Assembly (NCBI GenBank): GCA_005776735.1
Contig: SXOM01000507.1
Span: 1-5,756 of the forward strand
Origin: Pseudomonadota bacterium
GTDB lineage: Bacteria; Myxococcota_A; UBA796; SXON01
Direction: 5' to 3'
Length of the DNA stretch: 5,756 bases
The notes beneath the pieces were generated by a model. It did no database searches, was not told the origin of the DNA, and saw nothing but the letters and a program-made list of their open reading frames with translations. Position 1 is the first letter of the stretch. Every line of letters starts with the position of its first letter. This document shows, in pieces, positions 1 to 5,674 of this stretch. The translations under genes and the position numbers were made by a program.

Positions 1-527
1 GCCAGGGCCGCCGCCGTAGGCTCGTTGATGATGCGCAGGCACTCCAACCCGGCGATCGTGGCCGCGTCACGCGTGGCCTGGCGCTGGTTGTCGTTGAAGT
101 ACGCCGGCACGGTGATCACCGCCTGCGACACCGGCTCGCCGAGCGCCTGCTCGGCGATGCGCTTCATGTGGACGAGCACGTGCGCGCTGATCTCGGCGGG
201 GGAGAACAACTTTCCCTGCACGCGCACCCGCACGTCGCCCGCTTCGCCCTCGGTGATGCCGAACGCGCTCTGCGCCTTCATCCGGCGCACCTCTTCCGAG
301 CCCGCGCGGCGCCCGATGAGGCGCTTGGCGCTGAGCACCGTGCTCTCCGGTGCGTACAGGAGCTGCCGGCGCGCCTTCCACCCGACGACCGCGCTCTTTC
401 CGTAGCCGAACGCGACGATGGACGGCTGGGTGCGCCGCCCCTCCTGATCCGCGAACACCACAGGCTCGCCGCCGCGGATCGCGGCCACGCACGAGTTGCT
501 CGTCCCGAGGTCGATCCCGACGGCCAC
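1..527 (-). CDS. dnaK: DnaK/Hsp70-family chaperone, N-terminal part (runs off left edge)
   Basis: This is the N-terminal 175 codons of an Hsp70 ATPase domain, a cytoplasmic ATP-dependent chaperone that works with J-domain and GrpE-type partners. The phosphate-1 loop GIDLGTSNSCVA is at residues 4-15. The AKRLIGRR stretch holds K68, matching the catalytic K70 of E. coli DnaK. The block from AVITVPAYFND (136-146) to INEPTAAAL (167-175) holds P141, R149 and E169, matching the allosteric P143, R151 and E171 with a constant offset of two. The GTG at 527-525 is chosen because it puts the phosphate loop at the usual distance from the N terminus; a weak GGCGGA lies six bases upstream. No ATG is in frame nearby. 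The loop reads TSNS where canonical DnaK has TTNS, and no grpE or dnaJ is visible, so it may be one of several Hsp70 paralogues. The substrate-binding domain is outside the window. The family is certain; the symbol less so. Confidence 0.93.
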   Translation of the reverse strand, partial: MAVGIDLGTSNSCVAAIRGGEPVVFADQEGRRTQPSIVAFGYGKSAVVGWKARRQLLYAPESTVLSAKRLIGRRAGSEEVRRMKAQSAFGITEGEAGDVRVRVQGKLFSPAEISAHVLVHMKRIAEQALGEPVSQAVITVPAYFNDNQRQATRDAATIAGLECLRIINEPTAAAL

Positions 528-736
528 GCCCAGTCCGCCCGGGTAACCCGAAAGGCAGGCGATCCGGGCGGTGCGCCGCGACCGACCGTGGCCGGCGCCG
601 CCGGCCGCGGGGCCGAGGCTGGCGCGCACCGCGCGGGCGGGTCGACGTTCTCGCCCTCCCCGCGCGTCGCGCGCCGGACCCCGTTTTCTCCCGGCCCGGT
701 CGCGGCGCGACGCCCTCACCGTGGTAGCTTCCGGTC
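528..736. promoter_or_regulatory. Divergent intergenic region between the Hsp70 gene and the lipoprotein operon
   Basis: This 209-base gap separates two divergently transcribed genes and must hold the promoter of each, unless the Hsp70 start lies further upstream. No convincing -35/-10 pair can be picked out by eye on either strand. The only T-rich patch is the CCGTTTTCTCC at about 680-690. A CIRCE-type inverted repeat (TTAGCACTC/GAGTGCTAA), common before heat-shock genes, is not present. Two small palindromes are visible: CGGGT-A-ACCCG at 540-550, just upstream of the Hsp70 start, and CGCGCG-T-CGCGCG at 661-673. The second is hard to separate from base composition. The function is inferred from gene orientation. 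Confidence 0.5.
540..550. repeat. Short inverted repeat upstream of the Hsp70 start codon
   Basis: The sequence CGGGTAACCCG is a perfect 5+1+5 palindrome. It lies about 13-23 bases upstream of the Hsp70 GTG start, in the leader where a repressor site or small RNA structure could act. It contains the only TAA/TTA triplet in an otherwise G/C-dominated stretch. Its small size means chance is a real alternative. Confidence 0.3.
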
Positions 737-2347
737 ATGGGGCTTTACGTCCTCTTGACCGTCGGCTGTAGCGGCGCCCCGGCGCCCGAACCCGACGCCG
801 AGGTGCCCGGCGTGCGCGTGCAGCCGCTGGAAGGTGCCGCGTTGTACCGGCGTATCAGCCTCGACTTGCGCGGCGCCCTCCCCACCGACGCCGAGCTGGA
901 TCGGGCGGAAGCGGGCGAGGTCGACGCCCTGGTGGACGAGCTCTTCGCCGACCCGCGGCTCGAAGCCCGGCTCACCGACCTGCTCGGCGAACGGTGGCTC
1001 ACCCGCGTCGACCGCTTCCCGCTCGACGGCGACGTCTTCGGCTACCAGGGCGAAGAAGACGCGGCGTTCCGCGACGCGATCGGCGAGGAGCCGGTGCGCC
1101 TCGCGGCCCGCATCGTCGCCGACGATCGGCCGTGGTCCGAGGTGGTGACCGGGGACACCACGATGGTCGAAGAGACGCTCGCCGCGATCTGGCCGGTCGC
1201 GTACCCCGAGGGGGCGAGCGGATGGCAGGAGGTGCGCTGGACCGACGGGCGGCCCGCGCTCGGAGTGCTCGGCACCAACGGCTTCTGGTGGCGGTACGAC
1301 ACCTCCCAGGGCAACCTCAACCGGCACCGGGCCTCGGCGTTGGCGCAGTTCCTGCTCTGCGAGGACTACCTGAGCCGGCCCGTCGCGGTGGCGGCGCTCG
1401 ACCCCGCGCTGGCCGAGTCGGTCGAGGAGCTCGTGCACGTGAGCCCCGGCTGCCTGGGGTGCCACGCGTCGCTCGACCCGCTCGCCTCGGCGCTCTTCGG
1501 CTTCTGGTGGCTCGACGGCACCAGCGAGCAGGAGCTCGTGGTGTACCACCCCGAGCGCGAACACCTCGGCGCCTACTACCTGGACGTCGAACCCGCGTGG
1601 TACGGCACGCCGGTCGAGCCCGCCGAGCTGGGCGCCGCCGTCGCCGCCGACGACCGTTTCGGGCGATGCGCGGTGCAGACGTGGGCGGAGCTGTTGTGGC
1701 GACGCCCGGTCGACCCCGACGATTTCACCGTCATCGCCGCGCTCGAAGCGGACCTGGGCGAGGTCGGGTTCACCGGCCACGCCCTCTTGCGGGCGGTGCT
1801 CGAGACCGAGGCCTACCGGGCCGGCGCGCTCGGCCCGGGGGCCACCGCAGCCGACGCCGAGCGTACGCGCACGCGGCGCATGATGAGCGACCTCCTGTAC
1901 GCGTCGGTGCTCGCCGATCTCACCGGCTTTCAGTGGCGCGAAAGCGGGATTGCGGTGCTGCAGGACGACGAGGCCGGCTACCGCGTGCTCGCCGGCGGGG
2001 TCGACGGCCGCACCGTCACCCGCCCCCTCTTCGAGCCCGGCCTCACCCGGGCCGCCACCCTGGAGCGCCTCGCCGAAGCGGCGGCGAGCCACGCGGTGAC
2101 CGAGGGGCAGGCGGGTCGCGGCCAGCTCGTCGACGCCGCGGTCCTGGCCACCCGCCCCGGCGACGATGCATTCCGCGCCGCGCTGTCCGGGCTGCGGCGG
2201 CGCGCCACGGGCGCGCTCCCCGAGGCCGCGGTGCTCGACGACGACGCCGCCATGTGGACCGCGATCGAGGCGGTCGACGGGGCCGACGCGGCGTGGACCG
2301 CCACCCTCGCGGTGATCTTCCGCGATCCCGCCTTCGGGGTGTACTGA
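737..2347 (+). CDS. Predicted lipoprotein with DUF1549-like and DUF1588-like regions and one CXXCH site
   Basis: This 536-residue protein is predicted to be exported and lipid-anchored. The N terminus MGLYVLLTVGC gives a short hydrophobic signal with a lipobox-like end at C11. Residues 36-56 (ALYRRISLDLRGALPTDAEL) match the opening of DUF1549 domains, as in planctomycete surface or periplasmic proteins. Residues 175-210 (beginning ALGVLGTNGFWW) and C239-L-G-C-H243 followed by SLDPLASALFGF resemble the DUF1588-type block, whose consensus is roughly CxxCH-x-x-x-DPxGfxxE. CXXCH is the covalent haem c attachment motif; a single one is present, and haem binding is unproven. The last 150 or so residues, up to the terminal FGVY, resemble no domain I know. 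The ATG at 737 is the first possible start because an in-frame TAG lies at 725-727; no good Shine-Dalgarno precedes it. It is the first gene of the operon and its stop overlaps the next start (TGATG). The biochemical role is unknown. Confidence 0.78.
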   Translation: MGLYVLLTVGCSGAPAPEPDAEVPGVRVQPLEGAALYRRISLDLRGALPTDAELDRAEAGEVDALVDELFADPRLEARLTDLLGERWLTRVDRFPLDGDVFGYQGEEDAAFRDAIGEEPVRLAARIVADDRPWSEVVTGDTTMVEETLAAIWPVAYPEGASGWQEVRWTDGRPALGVLGTNGFWWRYDTSQGNLNRHRASALAQFLLCEDYLSRPVAVAALDPALAESVEELVHVSPGCLGCHASLDPLASALFGFWWLDGTSEQELVVYHPEREHLGAYYLDVEPAWYGTPVEPAELGAAVAADDRFGRCAVQTWAELLWRRPVDPDDFTVIAALEADLGEVGFTGHALLRAVLETEAYRAGALGPGATAADAERTRTRRMMSDLLYASVLADLTGFQWRESGIAVLQDDEAGYRVLAGGVDGRTVTRPLFEPGLTRAATLERLAEAAASHAVTEGQAGRGQLVDAAVLATRPGDDAFRAALSGLRRRATGALPEAAVLDDDAAMWTAIEAVDGADAAWTATLAVIFRDPAFGVY

Positions 2348-3612
2348 TGCGCGGGCTGCGCCCGAGCCGTCGCGACCTGCTCCTGGCCGGCGCCGCGGCG
2401 CTGTCGCTGCCGGTGCGAGCCCTGGCCGCGGAGGGCTCCAAGCGGCGGTTCCTCTTCGTCTTCTGCAAGGGCGGGTGGGACCAGGCGTGGGCGTTCGCCC
2501 CGCTGTTCGACAGCCCGTACGTGCACATGCCCGACGACGGCCAGCCCGGCGAGGTCGGGGGCATCCCGTTCGTCGACAGCGAAGCGCGCCCGGAATTCCG
2601 CTCCTTCCTCGAGGCACACGCCACCCGGACCGCGGTCTTGCACGGGCTGGAGGTGGCCTCGGTCGCGCACGAGGGCTGCACGCAGATCTTGTGCACCGGC
2701 GGGGTGGTCGACGGCCGGGATGACTGGGCGGCCATCCTCGCGGGCCACGCCAGCGACGACCCGCTCCTGCCCCTGGTGCACCTGTCGGGGCCCTCGTATG
2801 CCTCCGCGTACGCCGCCGCGGTCGTGCGCGTGGGCGAGCAGAACCAGCTCGTCGACCTGCTCGGGCCGGGCGTCCTGGCGCGCTCCGACCTGCCGGTGGT
2901 CGCGCCGAGCACCCACGCCGAGGCCCTGATGGATGCGCGGATCGCGGCGCTCGCCCAGGCGCGCAGCGCCGCTGCCGCCGCGGGGTGGGAAGCGCGGCTC
3001 TTCAGCGGCGCCGAGCGTGCCGAAGCGCAGCTCGCCCGCGTCAAGGCGCTCGGGTTCGGCGGCGCCGTGAGCGCGGGGACGAGCCTGCAGGACCAGGTCG
3101 ACCTGGCCATGGACTACCTCGCCGCGGGCAACGCCCGGGTGGCGATGGTGCAGTACGAAGCTTGGGAAGGGGTGTTCAACGGGTGGGACACCCACACGGA
3201 CATCACGCTCCAGGGCAAACACTATTCCGAGCTCTTCGGGGTGCTGCGAAACGCGACCGACCGTGCGCTCGCAGAGGCTGGGCCGGCCGGCGGGAGCCTG
3301 CTCGACGAGCTCGTCATCGTGGTGTGCTCGGAGATGGGCAGGTTCCCGCTCCTCAACGCGGCCGGCGGCAAGGACCACTGGACGTGGACCTCCGCGATGC
3401 TCATCGGCAGTGGCGTCGCGGGCGGCCAGGCGATCGGCGGCTACGACGAGCGCAGCCGCGGTCGCAGGGTCGACCTCGCCAGCGGCGCCGCCACCGACAG
3501 CGGGGTGGCGCTGTTGCCGTCCCACCTGGGCGCGACGTTGTTGACCCTCGGGGACGTCGACCCCGCCGCGTTCGTGGGCGACGCGGGCGTGATCGGCGCG
3601 GTCCTGGCATGA
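2347..3612 (+). CDS. Tat-exported DUF1501 family protein
   Basis: This 421-residue protein belongs to the DUF1501 family, which sits in the alkaline phosphatase/sulfatase-like clan; no reaction is established for it. A twin-arginine signal is visible: S7-R8-R9-D10-L11-L12, a hydrophobic run (LLLAGAAALSLPV) and a likely cleavage near ALA-A at 25-28. The Tat route implies export in a folded state. Family marks in order are FVFCKGGWDQ (37-46, the usual Gly-Gly-x-Asp segment), SVAHEGCTQILCTGG (105-119), GWDTHTD (279-285, the characteristic Trp-Asp-Thr-His) and CSEMGRFPLLN plus GGKDHW (327-345, where EFGRTP...GRDHW is typical). The family core is complete and its length is normal. The ATG at 2347 overlaps the upstream TGA; GGGG at 2336-2339 is a plausible weak ribosome site. 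The stop overlaps the next gene (ATGA). DUF1501 genes are commonly paired with DUF1549-, DUF1588- or DUF1800-type genes, as here. Confidence 0.9.
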   Translation: MRGLRPSRRDLLLAGAAALSLPVRALAAEGSKRRFLFVFCKGGWDQAWAFAPLFDSPYVHMPDDGQPGEVGGIPFVDSEARPEFRSFLEAHATRTAVLHGLEVASVAHEGCTQILCTGGVVDGRDDWAAILAGHASDDPLLPLVHLSGPSYASAYAAAVVRVGEQNQLVDLLGPGVLARSDLPVVAPSTHAEALMDARIAALAQARSAAAAAGWEARLFSGAERAEAQLARVKALGFGGAVSAGTSLQDQVDLAMDYLAAGNARVAMVQYEAWEGVFNGWDTHTDITLQGKHYSELFGVLRNATDRALAEAGPAGGSLLDELVIVVCSEMGRFPLLNAAGGKDHWTWTSAMLIGSGVAGGQAIGGYDERSRGRRVDLASGAATDSGVALLPSHLGATLLTLGDVDPAAFVGDAGVIGAVLA

Positions 3613-4547
3613 TCCTCGTGCTCCTGGCGTGCGACGCCGACACCGCCGAGACCGACACCGCCACGACCGACACCGCCGCGACCGACACCGCGCCGGTCGA
3701 CACGGCGCCCGATTCAGGCGACCCCGACAGCGGTGTCGACACCGACGACGCCGAGCTCCCAATCGGGCCCTGGGCCGCGGTGGCGGCCGGTGGGTTCCAC
3801 ACCTGCGGCCTGCGCGACGACGGCTCGGTCGGTTGTTGGGGCTACGCCGCCGATGATCAGACCACGCCGCCCGCCGAGGGGCGCTACACCGCGCTCGCGT
3901 CGGCCCTGAGCACGTCGTGCGGGCTCACGGCCGCGGGCACCGTGGAGTGTTGGGGCGCCGCCCTCCCCGGCGAGCCGGCCCCCACCGGGCTCCGTACGTT
4001 GGCGCTCGGCTTCACCCACGGCTGCGGCCTCGACGAGGTCGGGTCGGTGCGGTGTTGGGGGGACGACCGCTTCGGCCAGGCGAGCCCGCCCGCCGGTGCC
4101 TACGTCGACGTCAGCGCCGGCGCCTACCACTCGTGCGCGCTCGACGCTGCGGGCGCGGTGGTGTGTTGGGGCGAAGGGCTCGGGGTCAACGGCTCGCCCC
4201 CCAACGGCTCCACCTTCACGACCGTCCGCGCGGGCGGCGCCCACAACTGCGGCCTCGACCCCGCCGGCTACCCGGCGTGCTGGGGCTTGTGCGGAGGGGA
4301 CCGCTGCGCGCCCCCCGCCGTGCCGCTGACGACGCTCGCGGCCGGCGGGGTGCACACCTGCGGCCTCGACGCCGACGGTGCCCCGTGGTGTTGGGGCCTC
4401 GACGAAGACGGCCAGTGCTCGGCCGTCGTGGACACCTACACCGGCGTGTCGGCGGGGTTCCGACACACCTGCGGCCGCACGCCCGACGGCACGATCCGGT
4501 GCTGGGGCGACCACGGCGCCGGCCAGGCCCCCGACGAGGTGCCGTGA
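3609..4547 (+). CDS. Seven-bladed RCC1-like propeller lipoprotein, first copy
   Basis: This 312-residue protein has three parts. MILVLLAC is a very short signal ending in a good lipobox (LLAC, lipidated C8). Residues 9-49 are an acidic Asp/Thr/Ala tether. Residues 55-312 form seven repeats of 34-39 residues, starting near 55, 94, 128, 166, 203, 240 and 278. Each repeat follows the pattern (V/L)xAGxxHxCxLxxxGxxxCWG, the bacterial RCC1/ATS1-like repeat, so a closed seven-bladed beta-propeller is likely. Each blade has a Cys pair ten residues apart (C66/C76 in blade 1). Blade 5 has two extra Cys and blade 6 one. Blade 2 lacks the His before its first Cys. Such propellers usually act as binding or scaffold domains; nothing indicates nucleotide exchange. 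The start overlaps the upstream stop (ATGA), no alternative start lies just upstream, and no Shine-Dalgarno is clear, so coupled reinitiation is likely. The ligand is unknown. Confidence 0.87.
   Translation: MILVLLACDADTAETDTATTDTAATDTAPVDTAPDSGDPDSGVDTDDAELPIGPWAAVAAGGFHTCGLRDDGSVGCWGYAADDQTTPPAEGRYTALASALSTSCGLTAAGTVECWGAALPGEPAPTGLRTLALGFTHGCGLDEVGSVRCWGDDRFGQASPPAGAYVDVSAGAYHSCALDAAGAVVCWGEGLGVNGSPPNGSTFTTVRAGGAHNCGLDPAGYPACWGLCGGDRCAPPAVPLTTLAAGGVHTCGLDADGAPWCWGLDEDGQCSAVVDTYTGVSAGFRHTCGRTPDGTIRCWGDHGAGQAPDEVP
3639..3710 (+). repeat. 15-bp tandem repeat encoding the Asp/Thr tether
   Basis: About 4.8 copies of a 15-base unit, GACACCGCC-NNN-ACC, lie in frame. Copies start at 3639, 3654, 3669, 3684 and 3699 and encode DTAET, DTATT, DTAAT, DTAPV and DTAP. 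The first nine bases are identical in the first three copies. Variation falls mainly in the fourth codon until the last copies decay. The repeat codes for residues 11-34 of the first propeller lipoprotein and gives a flexible acidic spacer between lipid anchor and propeller. Confidence 0.85.
3771..4544 (+). repeat. Array of seven RCC1-like blade repeats, first propeller
   Basis: Seven direct protein repeats of 34-39 residues are visible from the recurring His-x-Cys and Cys-Trp-Gly marks. At DNA level the strongest recurring word is TG(T/C)TGGGG, at intervals of roughly 105-117 bases. Blades 1-4 and 6 spell the CWG cysteine as TGT and blades 5 and 7 as TGC, while the first cysteine of every blade is TGC. 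The linkers between blades favour the short SPPAGAY type rather than the longer GDGT-type loop of classic RCC1 repeats. Confidence 0.85.
4536..4540 (+). promoter_or_regulatory. Ribosome binding site of the second propeller gene
   Basis: GAGGT lies inside the last codons of the upstream gene, six bases before the ATG at 4547. It is the best Shine-Dalgarno match in the operon. It supports the ATG over the in-frame GTG at 4544-4546, which would add only one residue. Confidence 0.6.
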
Positions 4548-5542
4548 TGCGCTCCCTGACGCTCTTGTGGGCCCTGGCGTGCGCCAGCGCGCCCGCCGAC
4601 TCCGGCGACGCCATCGACACCGCCGACACCGGCGACACTGGCGACACCGGCATCGACACCGCGGACACCGGCGACACCGGCGACACCGCCGACGCCGGGG
4701 GCGCGACGTTGCTGAGCGTCGGCGACGGCCACAACTGCGTCCTCCGCGGCGACGGCACCGCCGCGTGTTGGGGCGACGACGCGGCGGCGCAGTCTTCGGC
4801 CCCGGCCGGCGCGTGGAGCACGCTGGAGGCGGGGCTGTGGCAGACCTGCGCGCTCGACGGGGCCGGCGCCATCACGTGTTGGGGCTGCGAGAACGAGTGG
4901 GTGCTCGGACAATGCGAAGCGCCCGCCGGGGCGTACACGCAGGTGGTCGCGGGCAGCTACCACGGGTGCGCCCTGGACGCGGCCGGCGCCATCACCTGCT
5001 GGGGCTGCGGCGACCGCGACTTCGGCCAGTGCGAAGCGCCGGCCGGCGCCTACGCCTCGATCGCCGCCGGCACCGTGCACACCTGCGCGCTCGACCCCGC
5101 CGGCGCGGCCACCTGCTGGGGGTGCCAGGAGGTGAACTCGGGCGAATGCGATGCGCCGAGCACCCCGTTCGTCGCGCTGACGCTCGGCTCGGCGCACTCC
5201 TGCGGCCTCGACGCCTCCGGCGGCGTCACCTGCTGGGGGCGCGACACCTTCGGCGAGAGCTCCCCGCCGCCGGGCCCCTACCAGAGCGTCGCCGCCGGCC
5301 AGACGAGCACCTGCGCGGTGCAAGCCGAGTCGGGCGCGGTGGTCTGCTGGGGCTGCGAAGCCAACGGCTCACCCGACATCGACCTCGGGCAGTGCCTCGC
5401 CCCCGCGGTCACGGGCGCGCGGGCCGTCGGCAGCGGCACCGGCCACTCCTGCGCCCTGTTGGCCGACGGCACGGTCACGTGCTGGGGCTGCGGCGACGAC
5501 TGGGACTTCGACCGTGGCCAGTGCGAGTCGTGGGCCGACTGA
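4547..5542 (+). CDS. Seven-bladed RCC1-like propeller lipoprotein, second copy, cysteine-rich
   Basis: This 331-residue protein is a paralogue of the preceding gene with the same layout. MRSLTLLWALAC is a short signal with a lipobox-like end at C12; cleavage by ordinary signal peptidase cannot be excluded. Residues 13-53 are an Asp/Thr/Gly tether rich in DTGDTG. Residues 55-331 are seven RCC1-like repeats of 36-45 residues, starting near 55, 91, 131, 170, 209, 246 and 291. Every blade has the Cys pair ten or so residues apart (C64/C74 in blade 1). Blades 2, 3, 4, 6 and 7 add a second pair in the form CWGC...G(Q/E)C, giving 24 cysteines in the propeller, an even number compatible with full disulfide pairing in an oxidising compartment. 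The start overlaps the upstream stop (TGATG) with a good ribosome site. The protein ends within blade 7 with no C-terminal sorting signal. It is probably surface or periplasmic; the ligand is unknown. Confidence 0.87.
   Translation: MRSLTLLWALACASAPADSGDAIDTADTGDTGDTGIDTADTGDTGDTADAGGATLLSVGDGHNCVLRGDGTAACWGDDAAAQSSAPAGAWSTLEAGLWQTCALDGAGAITCWGCENEWVLGQCEAPAGAYTQVVAGSYHGCALDAAGAITCWGCGDRDFGQCEAPAGAYASIAAGTVHTCALDPAGAATCWGCQEVNSGECDAPSTPFVALTLGSAHSCGLDASGGVTCWGRDTFGESSPPPGPYQSVAAGQTSTCAVQAESGAVVCWGCEANGSPDIDLGQCLAPAVTGARAVGSGTGHSCALLADGTVTCWGCGDDWDFDRGQCESWAD
4613..4690 (+). repeat. Two-copy 39-bp tandem duplication encoding the DTADTGDTGDT tether
   Basis: Copy 1 (4613-4651) and copy 2 (4652-4690) are adjacent and differ at only three of 39 bases. 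Each begins with ATCGACACCGC and encodes Ile-Asp-Thr-Ala-Asp-Thr-Gly-Asp-Thr-Gly-Asp-Thr-(Gly/Ala), residues 23-35 and 36-48. Inside each copy a 9-base GACACCGGC unit repeats, so the tract is a nested minisatellite. Its length is a multiple of three, so expansion or loss would keep the frame. Confidence 0.85.
4709..5539 (+). repeat. Array of seven RCC1-like blade repeats, second propeller
   Basis: Seven repeats of 36-45 residues lie in tandem. Blades 2 and 3 are closest to each other: both contain GAGAITCWGC and GQCEAPAGAY, and the 15-base word GGCCGGCGCCATCAC recurs exactly 120 bases apart at 4861 and 4981. Blades 6 and 7 are the longest because of inserts between CWGC and GQC. Blade 6 also carries one extra residue between its first two cysteines. 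Confidence 0.85.
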
Positions 5543-5674
5543 CGCCGGGGCGGTGGGCCGGGCAGGACGCGGCGACCCGGGGCGCGAACCGCAAGGGTCT
5601 GGCTGGACCGGCCCAGGGCCGCACCGCCCCAACGCTCGGTGAGCGCGGCGACGTCGAACTTCGAGCGGGCCGGC
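5543..5674. other. Convergent intergenic spacer without a clear terminator
   Basis: This 132-base gap lies between the operon's last stop codon and the stop of the minus-strand gene at the right edge. Both genes read into it, so terminators for both are expected. Only weak hairpins are visible, for example CGCTC-GGT-GAGCG at 5633-5645, and none has a T-tract. No gene is supported here. Confidence 0.5.

Noticed and set aside
661..673. CGCGCG-T-CGCGCG palindrome as an operator in the divergent region
   Set aside because: Pure CG alternation is expected at this base composition and nothing else supports a binding site.
67..738. A minus-strand frame overlapping the Hsp70 gene out of frame
   Set aside because: Its translation is Arg-rich noise; the true frame on the same strand gives an unmistakable Hsp70 ATPase domain.
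716..2617. A long open minus-strand frame of about 633 codons opposite the first operon gene
   Set aside because: It is an antisense shadow of GC-rich coding sequence: the translation is Arg/Ala/Gly/Pro-rich with no recognisable domain, while the plus strand encodes clear families.
1978..3762. A second long open minus-strand frame of about 594 codons opposite the DUF1501 gene
   Set aside because: It has the same shadow composition, and the plus strand shows the DUF1501 motifs and a Tat signal.
3639..4690. Regular short repeats that might suggest a CRISPR array
   Set aside because: The repeats are 9-39 bases, contiguous, in frame with a gene and without unique spacers.
4607..4697. Asp-rich tether as thrombospondin type-3 or dockerin-like calcium loops
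   Set aside because: The spacing is DTGDTG rather than the DxDxDG-x-x-D pattern those calcium loops need.
5633..5645. Hairpin CGCTC-GGT-GAGCG as a terminator between convergent genes
   Set aside because: The stem is only five base pairs and no T-tract follows on either strand; such hairpins are common by chance at this GC content.
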